From: Buddleja alternifolia
Taxonomy: Eukaryota; Streptophyta; Magnoliopsida; Lamiales; Scrophulariaceae
Reading direction: 5' to 3'
Assembly (NCBI GenBank): GCA_019426215.1
Contig: CM033401.1
Coordinates: 12,157,134-12,221,133 of the forward strand
DNA length: 64,000 nt
A model generated the notes under the pieces. It was not told the origin of the DNA. It made no database searches and worked only from the letters and a program-made list of their open reading frames with translations. Below, piece after piece: positions 1-9,138 of this stretch. Each line of letters begins with the position of its first letter. The first letter of the stretch is position 1. Both the position numbers and the translations under genes were made by a program.

Positions 1-194
1 TTTGCATCTCTTGATTTTAATAATTTTTGTTATTTAGTTTAATTTTAGTTTAATCGATTATTAAAAAACCCCCTTTTATTTTATTCGTTTATTTGAGAAA
101 TAATCTGAACCAATCCCTGTGGATTCGACCCTGCTCATCGCTATCTACAAATTTAGGAGTAGGAATTATTTTTGTTTGGATTCGACACCCATCA
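1..194 (+). repeat. 3' end of an LTR (LTR family A), cut by the window edge
   Basis: These bases match the last part of the complete LTR at 6249-7441, including the stretch about rounding up to 'tttaggagtaggaattattt' and the terminal 'ttcgacacc' followed by a CA end. The copy ends at 194, where unrelated sequence begins. The text of this LTR end resembles plant Ty3/Gypsy LTRs; that family assignment is inference, since no coding part is visible here. Confidence 0.7.
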
Positions 195-703
195 GATTGG
201 TAGTCCCAGCTTAGAAGACTGGATCATTAGATGTCACAACACAGTCATAGTTTCTAAGGTTATTAGGGTTTGACCATCGCCATAATCTAGACCATGGACG
301 GTAAACTGACTCACATGACGATCGTAACTCGGATATGTTTGCTTTTCATCGTTGGTATCTAGGAAGTCGTGGCAACGTTGCTAGACATCGAACCACGACT
401 AATAGGTGCCTTGGGTTAATTTGGTGAATTTAATTCAACGTCTAGTTAATTATTGAGAATAACTAATCTAGCCTATGTGAGGACTTATCGCTAGCTTGTC
501 AATGAGCTTGAGGGGTCACACACATAACTTCGTGTAGTACCTATTGACTAGTTAATTCTTTCTAAATTAATGAAGGGATTAATTAAATGGATTTACTTAA
601 TCAAGGATAAGGAATTTAATATATGGTATTAATTAACGGTCCTATGATTTAATATTGAAATATTAAATTGGGAAGGACTAATTAATTAATAAAAAGAAGA
701 AAA

Positions 704-734
<31 letters not shown>

Positions 735-738
<4 letters not shown>

Positions 739-1345
739 ATGGGTCATAATTTTCATTTCTCCTAAAGTGGCTAACATGGAGTGGGCTCATGTCAAAATAA
801 ATAAATGAAGAAGGCTTGTGAATGGAAAGCTTGTGAAAAGCCCAATGCTATGCTTGTGAGAATGTTATGATGAAAGCCCAAAAGGAAGCTCATGAAAATG
901 CTTACGAAAAAACTCAAATAAATGGATATTTGGGTAAATCTTATCCTATACGACCAAATCCTAAAAAGAGGGATATATCTCATCATATTCCCAAATATCC
1001 GAGAACAAGTTGGAAGCAATCCAAAAATCCCCCAACACTAGGAAAATCGGCCATGAGGCCTTTACATGTATATTTTTACTTCATTTTTTTGTAAGTTTCA
1101 AGTTTTAGGAGAGAAATTCAAGTTTCATTAAATTGTATTACTCCAAAATTAAGGTTTATATTCATGAATGTTCAAAGTTAATAAAGAAAGCCATTCTTTC
1201 TCATTTTCCTCCACATTTTTTGAATATTTCTATATGTGTCAATCGAGAGTGTGAATCAAGAGTTTAAATCTATTAATTACAACAATCAATCGAATACCTT
1301 GTTTGGTTCTCCAATTTTCTTGGTGTGAAAATCCAAACCACATCA
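735..1345. mobile_element. Solo LTR inside repeat B
   Basis: A 611-bp block absent from the paralogous repeat at 46.1-47.6 kb. It starts TGAT and ends ATCA, and both sides carry 'atata' (730-734 and 1346-1350), as a 5-bp LTR-retrotransposon target duplication would. The duplication lies in an AT tract, so it is weaker evidence than usual. No internal coding region is present. Confidence 0.5.
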
Positions 1346-1501
1346 ATATACATATATGTGTGCGTGTGTATGTATGTGTGGAATTTTGGTGGAAATTTTT
1401 TTCTTGTTCACCAAGTTTATATAAATATTAATATCTTATAAATATATTTGGTAAGATCGTTTAGTTGGTTAAGATAATTAATTAAAAGGAAAGATCTTAT
1501 A

Positions 1502-1503
<2 letters not shown>

Positions 1504-1532
<29 letters not shown>
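1504..1532. repeat. (AT)n microsatellite
   Basis: A pure TA dinucleotide run inside repeat B. A similar AT run sits at about 705-734, just before the solo LTR. Confidence 0.9.
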
Positions 1533-1535
<3 letters not shown>

Positions 1536-3257
1536 ATATTGGATAGATATGAGAATATCTAATTAGTTGGAAAGGAGTCCAACTAATTGAGGAAAGAGAA
1601 TGAAAGCACATAGATATTCGCTTGTACAAGTTCTGCATAAAGTTTTTGATCTGTTGTTCAAGCCTTTCATTGAGCAGGGCGAGAGGTTAGGAAGCGAGAG
1701 GAAGAGTGAATGCTCCTCCTATGTTGTAAGTTCAAAGAATGGCTTGAGTGAAAGCTGGAGTGGAAAAAGACAGATTGAAAGCAAAGGCAAGGGAGCTGAG
1801 AAAGGTGAGATAGTGCGAAAAAGCAGAGGTGTGATCCCTTACTATAAAGGAGCTTTTGATGACTAAAAGTGGGTCAGGCTAGCATTTACTTATTTAATCT
1901 CTTGTGCTTATGCAACCTTAGCTTCGCGTCAGTAGTGGATAAGTTTCGCAAGTCAAAGGTTTTCTGAATGTGCTAGTCATTACTCTTTGGTACTAAAAAA
2001 AAAGAAGTCCTTGAAAGGCAAAGCGAAAGTGCCCTCTGCACCGAATAAGGGTCATGTGTACTGCATGTAGTCAAAATATTAGCATTAGCACAGGGTTCTA
2101 TCTTATTAGTCAAGCGCGCTAGTAGCAATCAAACTAAAGCGCTAACTAGAAATCGAAAGGCACTGGCTACCTTATTACTGACAAAAGAGCTACGTGCTGG
2201 CACTCAATTAGTAGCGCTGGCACGTCACTCGACTCCTTGGCTCACTTCGGTTGCAAAGACTTTCTCCTTAGGCGCATGTGTCAGCAATAAGAATAAGATA
2301 CGAGTGTGGAACAGAGATGTATTTGGCAATATTTTTGGGAACAAAAAGAGACTCTTAGCTAGAATCAACTCCTATCCTACAAAACGAGTCAAACCCTACC
2401 GAGAACTTAGTCTTGCACGAGACATGCATATAAGCAACAAACCAAACAAAATCAAAAGTATCTGATAATCCTAAGCCTTTGCTAGCTGTCCAAGAGTGCC
2501 TCATTTCCATCGGCTAAGGAAGTCAAAGTCTTTACCTTCTAGCTAGGGTCCACTTTTATATCATTTAATCAAGCTTTCCTCTTTATTATCATAGATTAAT
2601 TCTTCCTTATACAACCTAGAAAAAGGATATCAACAATCTTGAATAGCCTCTGATCTTATAGCTTATACCAAGGGTGGAAGATTAATTCAGCAACTAAAGA
2701 AAGGCTCATCAATCATCAGGGAGCGGCGGAGTTCCCTAAGAGGAGGATTGAGCAAGGACTGAAGAAAACTAGATTTCAAAAATCATATCACCTTTTGGAT
2801 CCCTAGAAGCCATATTCAAAACTGAAGCTCTATCCGGCAACAAACTTCTTCTGATCCCCACTGTAGTGTCAAAGCAAGAAGGAAGTACGTCGACTCCCAG
2901 TCAACATAGAAAGAGATCGGAGCGAAGTGGGCTGTGTAATCATTGGAATTTTGACTCTTTTTCAACAATTAATGTTTATATAAGGGTAGGTTAGTAAGGA
3001 GCTGAAAACTAGTCCTTCGGAGGGCCCCTCATTCCCAATGTAAGCTAGCTCTTACTTGTGTTTAGTGAGGAAGCTACCTAACATAGAGGTGAATATAGCC
3101 CTGGTTGTGATTTCTTCCTTGGGAAGGCCTGCCTTGTTGTGATAGGGGGAGTGATAGAACACAGGGAAAGTAGTATAAGGACGAGGTGCTTACTCTGCCA
3201 TCTCTTTCTGTCTGCTTCCAGAGGTGCTTAAATGGTCATTATCCGGGTGAAGGGATG

Positions 3258-3830
3258 GACTGGGGTCTATGATGCACGGACACGCGTAAAAATCACCCTG
3301 TGCAGTGTCTGACACACGTCGGACACGGACACGGCCCGAACACGGCACAGCGACGTGTCGGACACGGCAATGGTGTGTCCAGAATTAAAAATAATTAAAT
3401 AAAACTAGGACACGGCTCGGACACGGCCAGGACACTCCGGGCTGATTTTTTGCATTTTTTTATATTTTTAATATAAATGTATTTATATATATATATGTAA
3501 TTATATATAAATGAAGTTTTATAGTTTACAGAAGCATTGTCATTAATAAGTTGTTATTTTGTGTAAAAATAGGTTACTCATATACAAATAGTGAATATAT
3601 ATATATATATATATATAGGTTGTTATTAATAAGTTGTTGATTATTGTCTAATAGGTGTTCAATTACTCATCAGTTTATAACATATTATATACATATATAT
3701 ATAAAAAAATATGGGCAGACGTGTCCGAGCCTTGTCCGTGTCCTAATTTTTTAAGAATTGACGTGTCCCGTGTCCGTGTCGTGCAGTGTCCGTGTCTACG
3801 TGTCCGTGTCTGTGCAACATAGACTGGGGT
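3258..3830. mobile_element. Mutator-type MITE with 9-bp target duplication
   Basis: The element is 3267-3821 (555 bp). Its ends are inverted repeats: 'ctatgatgcacggacac' at the left, and the right end read in reverse is 'tatgttgcacagacacgg'. The 9-bp duplication 'gactggggt' flanks it at 3258-3266 and 3822-3830. A 9-bp duplication is the hallmark of Mutator-like elements. Inside both ends are many degenerate copies of a 'cggacacgg'-like unit. There is no ORF, so it is non-autonomous. It sits within the mitochondrial insertion and so is younger than it. Confidence 0.85.
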
Positions 3831-4047
3831 AGATAGGGATTGTTGTTGCTTTCGTAGCGCTTGCTTCTATCTATGTATAAAGCTCCCCATATCTGAAATC
3901 AATAAGGTCGATGTGGATTCATGTCACTCTCTCTGGTAGAGTCCTACCAAAATCCCGTTATAGGATAAAGAGAGAGAATCTATTCCCTTTTCTATAGAGA
4001 ACGTGCCGTGATAGATAGGGGCATGAAGGCTAATTGCTTGCTGGCTT

Positions 4048-4100
4048 GGAACTGTATGAGTGGTAACGTCCACGTACGACTCTGTGAGAAGGGCGGTGGA
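4048..4100 (+). other. Mitochondrial group II intron domain V/VI region (nad1 intron 3, 3' part)
   Basis: The segment 'actgtatgag' ... 'cacgtacgactctgtgaga' has the form of a group II intron domain V hairpin, followed by the short intron end directly before nad1 exon 4. In plant mitochondria this intron (nad1 i3) is usually trans-spliced. Here it is a nuclear fossil and is not expected to splice. Confidence 0.6.
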
Positions 4101-4159
4101 CAGAAATGGCCTTGTTGTACTTTTTTTTTGGGAGAGTATGCCAATATAATCTTAATGAG
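4101..4159 (+). pseudogene. nad1: Mitochondrial nad1 exon 4 fragment (nuclear copy)
   Basis: About 58-59 bases encode FFLGEYANIILM, a conserved stretch of NADH dehydrogenase subunit 1 (respiratory complex I). Plant nad1 exon 4 is 59 bp long. The exon lies directly after a group II domain V and directly before GTGCG, the group II 5' consensus. The frame is broken upstream of the conserved residues: the run of nine T at 4121-4129 and the bases before it do not keep one frame, pointing to a small indel. As an isolated exon in the nucleus it is non-functional. Confidence 0.75.
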
Positions 4160-4420
4160 GTGCGGGGCTTTGCATCTAATATTCATTGGGCTTCCCTTTT
4201 CGGGAGCCTGCGTCTCGACGTTTTTGTGCAATAAACCCCTCCGGCCAAAGACTAGTGGTAGGTGATCCCGCGGAGCTTTCGAAAAAGGGTAGCCTAGTGT
4301 GTAAGCACAACAATGAATAGCGGCGAACCCTCAGACGACCTATCTAAGATTAGGGAGAAGATCCTCAGTAGTGGTGACCCTTTCACTCTTCCACGGACGG
4401 ATTCATGTACCTAGGTGAAC
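4160..4420 (+). other. 5' start of nad1 intron 4 (group II), nuclear copy
   Basis: It begins GTGCGGGGC directly after the nad1 exon, matching the group II intron 5' end. In plant mitochondria this intron carries matR; I see no matR reading frame in the following bases, so either the copy stops before it or is rearranged. The 3' limit is uncertain. Confidence 0.5.
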
Positions 4421-5539
4421 TAGTAGAATTCCAAATAGGCTAATGAGTCTACAACACACTTTCTATATCCGTACCTCATACCCCAGGAATTCAAATCATT
4501 TATACATCGAAATGAAACTCTAAGGAGAGATGGTTCAATGACTACCGATCGAGTCTCCTAGACTTGAAGACTGCTGCTGAGAGTGCATTAAAGCTAGGCG
4601 AAATAGAAGATAGAGATCGCTAGCTTCACACCCAAGGACAGAAAGACAAAGCCAAGGCAGGAAAGCAAAGAGAGAGGTATTAAATCTTATAGAATAATAA
4701 GGTATGGTATCCGTCTTAGAGAGAAGGCAGGCTAGGAAAAGTCCTGTGTTCAGTGATGAAATGTAGACTGAAATGACCACTCGGCCGACTTGATCGACTA
4801 ATCAAGTAGACCGTCCAAGACTAATGAAAGAGAGAAGGAATCCGCCACTTTCATTCTATAAAAGTCTTCACATAGTATGATCTATGATCCAGCATTGAAA
4901 ACCCCTTTCTATCGTATATAGCTTAGCTTAGCCCACTTCGATGGAAAGCATGAAGAGTAGGAAGACCCGTACGTAGCAGGTCAAGCCGCTTATTCTTTTG
5001 AGTTTGACATAGTTAGGTATAGCCAACTTTCATGGAGAGTTGAGTTGGCGCATGTCGGCTAAGACCCCCTCATTCTAGTACCAGACCAAGCTCCAGTTGA
5101 CCCTAAACCGAAAAGTGGAAGGGAAGGAGAGCCAAAGGTAGCATAGTTTCTTCCAGTTCCAACTTCTCCAGTTGGAGCCTATCTGGGCATCACCTTCTTC
5201 CTTCCTCATCCCTAGAAGAGAAGGGAGCGGGTAGGGCAGATAAAGGGCAAACGTATAAGTAGTCGGTTCTTCATCTTCCTTTACGACATTCTTGTCATCG
5301 CTTTTTTCCTCTAATAGTTTCATTGTTGTACTTCAGGAAAAGCAGAACTACTTTTCCGGGGAAGAGACCCAACCTTAATACATGTGCAGGTTGAGTTCCA
5401 GTCCGACCAGCTTGATAGCTAACTATTTAGCCACCGAACTGAAGTGAACTGCCAGATTGACCAAGTGAGAAAACACATGGATTCCAAGTCCGCTTGATGA
5501 CCACACCCTTTGTCATTCCACCTATTCTATTTTAGGTTC

Positions 5540-6087
5540 AGTTATACACACACACATTTTTAGGGAAGGAGGTGTGCATGTGTGTGTGTATTTCCACTAT
5601 TGTGGACTCTATATATGTATGTATATTCCACCCTTTTTATAATAATGAAGAATTAATTGAAAAAAAACACACAAGTCCTTTTCTATTATTCTCTCCTCTT
5701 TTTCTTTAACAATAAGTCTTCCAATTCATGTGTTGAGTACGAAGAACACTACATAAATTCCTAACCCTTTTTCTCAAAAGTCAAAATTTGATATTCTCTT
5801 GGCTATCACTGGCGTAGATAATCGAGGGTACGAGCTAGGGTATGGATAAACTTAGAGGCGCAATATTTGGAGCGCTAGGGCAATTCCAATTCGGAGAGGT
5901 GTAGTAAGGAGTAGCTTAAAAAGACGTTGCTGCTTTAAGTTCTTCGAAAGGTAAACACGAGAAAACTTTCTTTTAGGATAGTTTTTAATCCGATGGTACC
6001 TAGCCCTAATTTGGGGATGTCGCTTTTATTTTTTAAATCTGTATTTTCCGTTGTGCCGACATGCCCGGAGTTGTACCGATCCCAACA
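5540..6087 (+). repeat. 3' portion of LTR-like repeat B
   Basis: It matches the end of the copy at 46139-47574, including 'catgtgttgagt', the text around 'gagggta', and the terminal 'gatcccaaca' (ending 6087 here and 47574 there). Together with 195-1602 it reconstructs a single repeat disrupted by the mitochondrial insertion. Confidence 0.7.
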
Positions 6088-6248
6088 GTAAGTTGTCCAA
6101 CTTGTTGTATGGCTTAAATTTGAACTAATGCATGTAATAAAAAGATTGTGATAAACAAAAAAATGGTGGAGAAATAAAAAATCAAGAATAATAATAATGG
6201 TTAATGGTAATTAAGTTAATTCTATAATATAGAAAGGGGAAATATATT

Positions 6249-7441
6249 TGTTAGTATGCATTTTATGCATACTTTTCATATATTTCCTTTATTCTTTTGT
6301 TACTATTTAAGTTTAAATTATAGATATGATTTTTATTTTGATAGGTGAAATTTCAAAGAAGAAGAAAAAGGAAGAAAAAGATGGAGAAAAAGAAGAAATG
6401 ATGGAAGACACGTTTCTTTACATAAGAAGAGGAGGAGAAAATCCTATTTTTTAGGAGTCTTCCTATTTTTTAGGAGTTTTATTAGTATTTTCCTTATTCC
6501 ATTAGAATTAGAGTTTGATTTAGTTAGAAGTCTTCTGGCTAGGCTTAGATAATTAGTTATTGTTGGAATTTTATTCTCTCTCCTACACATTCATATTACA
6601 CGTTATTTTGAAGGAAGAAGAAGAAAAATTCTGCGTTTTGTTCCATTGAAGACGTATTGCTAAAAACTCAAGTTCTAGCCAAGGATATTTGAAGTTTTAA
6701 TTCTACATAATTTGTGATTTCTTTGTTCTTGAATATTTACATATCCTTTGTGCCTGTTGAAATTATTGTTTCAATTAATTGGATGATTCGGCCTGTTATT
6801 TAATTGTTGGAATAATATATAGCTAATTAGAATCCCAAATCCGTATTTGTTTGGTCAATTCTAATGTTAGTAGCAATTAATAACATTGATTATGGACAAG
6901 TTTTCGATTGTTATTATGGGAGTATGGAATCTAATTTAAATGAACCGAGCTTGTGAGTTTGTTAATTAAAATTGGTGTTTTTCTAATTCTTAAAGCTATT
7001 ATTGAATTAAATCTTAAGAGCTTGTTTAAGGTTATTCAATTAATAAGGAAAATAATCCAAGAGCTTGTTTTGATTATCGATAAAATAAGGAGAAACAAGG
7101 TTGGTAGAGCTTGTTAACAACTATAGCCAATTTATTCAAAAATATTGAATTATCTTTGCATCAATGATCGAATTATAGAATTAAAACGGATAAAATTCCT
7201 TAGGCTAGAATCTCACCACCTATTGATTTCTTCTATTTGATTAATTTTGCATTTCTTGATTTTAATAATTTCCTTTGTTTATTTTAATATTTAGTTTAAT
7301 CGATTATTAAAAATCCCCCCTTTTATTTAATTTTAGTAAATTGAGAATTAAATTTGAACCAATCCCTGAGGATTTGATCCTGCTCATGGCTATCTACAAA
7401 TTTAGGAGTAGGAATTATTTTTGTAGGTTCGACACCTAACA
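6249..7441 (+). repeat. Complete solo LTR (family A), probably Ty3/Gypsy
   Basis: The block runs from TGTTAG to CTAACA, perfect 6-bp inverted ends, over 1193 bp. Its end matches 1-194 and its start matches 63817-64000. It has a purine-rich GAA tract (about 6355-6410) and a short direct repeat of 'cctattttttaggagt' near 6440-6475. No primer-binding site or coding region flanks it, so I call it a solo LTR. Flanking 5-mers (atatt / ataat) are not a perfect target duplication. Confidence 0.65.
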
Positions 7442-8309
7442 ATAATTTTTTACAGTTCAAGGGGTATTTGTTACGTGGGCTGTAATTTATGGGACAAAGT
7501 GTATTTTACCCTAATAAATACTATACTCCATTGAATTAGACAATAGACATAATGATGTCAATATGTATGAAGTGGGTCAGGATCTGGGCTCTTGGGAGAT
7601 CTACACCCTTTATGTGGATACCTATATATAGAGGGCCCCATGTTAATAATATATGGGGGTGTAGATCATTCCCGAAGCTCAAATCCCGAGTGTGGCTAAG
7701 AATTGTTCGTATAAAGTCATCATACGCTAGTTTAGATTTTCCAAAAGAAGAATATTATACTTCACTTAATTCCCCATAATTTTATCTACGTAGCGCTTTA
7801 TAAAATTATCATACTCATATATAGCAACTGAACATAAATGATTTTATGTATTGCACAAAAGAAAATGGACAAGATGTTTTTTTTATTTTTGATCAATAAG
7901 TTTGAAAAATGGACAAGATTAACCACATAAATTAATATGTGCCTGAAAAACTTTGACTTGCTTTAATTTGATAGGATAGCTTTAGAGTATAAAATTATTT
8001 TATACAAACAATGTTCGTGTGTTAAATGGTTTAGATTGAACTATATTTTTTCATTATAATAGTAGATACAGTCATACAGATGAAGTTTGATATCGACCGT
8101 TTAGTGTTGAACACCCAATTTATACCATGCAAGAATTTCTCCTTTAGAATTCAATGGAATAATATAAAATAGTCGTGTTCAATAGATTAATCTTGTATCT
8201 TCGAACTTGAGAATATTTTGAAAAATGACACCCAATGTTAGCAAACTACAAGGAAATTAAACCAATGAAACCTAACTCTACTGAAAAAGTCGAGGTTTCA
8301 AAATATTAA

Positions 8310-8813
8310 GGCTTTGTTTGTTTATGTTTTTGAGATAAAATCTTGAAATTTTTTTGGAAAATGCGTACTATATGGATTCGTGTGAGAATTGATGTGATGT
8401 GTGTCGTGTTTGTTTATGTTTTTAAAAATGGTTGAGATTTGTAAAATGTGTCAAATCAATAATAATTGGTTGATGTATGATGAGTTAAATAATTGAGTTA
8501 GTTATTTGTGTAATGATTATGTGAATGATAGATATATAAAGTTAATTTATTATTAATATATTTTGAAATTTATTATTAATATATAGTAAAATGTGGAAGA
8601 TTGAATAAAAGAGTAATGATTGGAGTAAATGATGTTGATTGATAAATGTGTGAAATGATTGATATAGTGATTGATAGGTAGTTATATGAGGGATTGAAAA
8701 AATTAAGTTGAAAAAAGTAGAATTTAGATGAAAATAGTTCGTATTATGAATTTTTAAAATTTTATGATCCAAGATATTGAAAATGAAATTTGAAAACATA
8801 AACAAACAAGGCC
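8310..8813. mobile_element. Tourist-like MITE, about 504 bp
   Basis: Inverted ends: left 'ggctttgtttgtttatgttt' and right, in reverse, 'ggccttgtttgtttatgttt'. The left flank ends TAA, but the right flank reads AAG, so the 3-bp target duplication typical of PIF/Harbinger elements is not clean. Apparent ORFs inside are AT-rich chance frames. Confidence 0.65.
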
Positions 8814-9107
8814 AAGGGCCTTGATTTCTATTCCTAAAAAACAGCTTGAGCCTTTCTCTACTTCTTTTAGCTGAATATAATAATTGTATAACGAAATTAA
8901 TCAAAAAAAGAAACAAAACAAGATTGATCTTATTTTCCAAAAAAAGTATTACAAGAATGTCAACGTTTGTGGAAATAAACTTTACCATTTTTCCCTTTTA
9001 CATAATTTGAACCATTTTATGGAATGAAGTTGTGAAACTTAAAAGGGCCATAATCAAGTAAATAATACCACCAATTGATCTTTCCAAAGTTGAGCGGGTG
9101 GAGGAGA

Positions 9108-9138
9108 CGAGAGATAGAGATAGAGATAGAGATAGATA
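9108..9138 (+). repeat. GAGATA tandem repeat in the leader of the acetyltransferase gene
   Basis: About four to five copies of a 6-base 'gagata' unit end immediately before the ATG at 9139. It presumably lies in the 5' untranslated region. Purine repeats of this kind are common in plant leaders; a regulatory role is not shown. Confidence 0.6.

Larger units (their letters stand above)
195..1602 (+). repeat. 5' portion of LTR-like repeat B, interrupted
   Basis: The sequence matches the repeat at 46139-47574 over most of its length, for example the shared 'gactggatcattagatgtca' and the shared 'ttggaaaggagtccaacta' near 1568. Its first bases are missing because the family A LTR abuts it at 194/195. 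It is interrupted by a solo LTR at 735-1345 and stops at about 1602, where mitochondrial sequence starts. The matching 3' part resumes near 5540. The outer ends of the intact copy are TG...CA, which suggests a solo LTR, but no coding region was seen. Confidence 0.7.
1603..5540. other. Nuclear insertion of mitochondrial DNA (NUMT)
   Basis: This segment splits repeat B: the flanking halves (195-1602 and about 5540-6087) are contiguous in the copy at 46139-47574. Its base composition is visibly higher in GC than its surroundings. It contains nad1 exon 4 between a group II intron 3' end (domain V near 4048-4093) and a new intron starting GTGCG at 4160, which is the arrangement of plant mitochondrial nad1. 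No full mitochondrial ORF is kept. Both edges are estimates, good to perhaps 20-60 bp. The rest (1603-4000 and 4260-5540) I read as mitochondrial spacer or intron from style and position only. Confidence 0.7.
7442..9138. other. Intergenic, no gene seen
   Basis: No convincing coding region. It holds a small imperfect hairpin (arms about 7580-7612 and 7655-7692, with 'agatctacaccc' against 'gggtgtagatc') and the Tourist-like MITE at 8310-8813. The last bases before the acetyltransferase start carry a GAGATA-type tandem repeat. Confidence 0.6.

Noticed and set aside
8542..8988. 148-codon minus-strand open frame
   Set aside because: It lies mostly inside the Tourist-like MITE at 8310-8813, is rich in Phe/Ile/Asn as expected of AT-rich chance frames, and has no domain motif.
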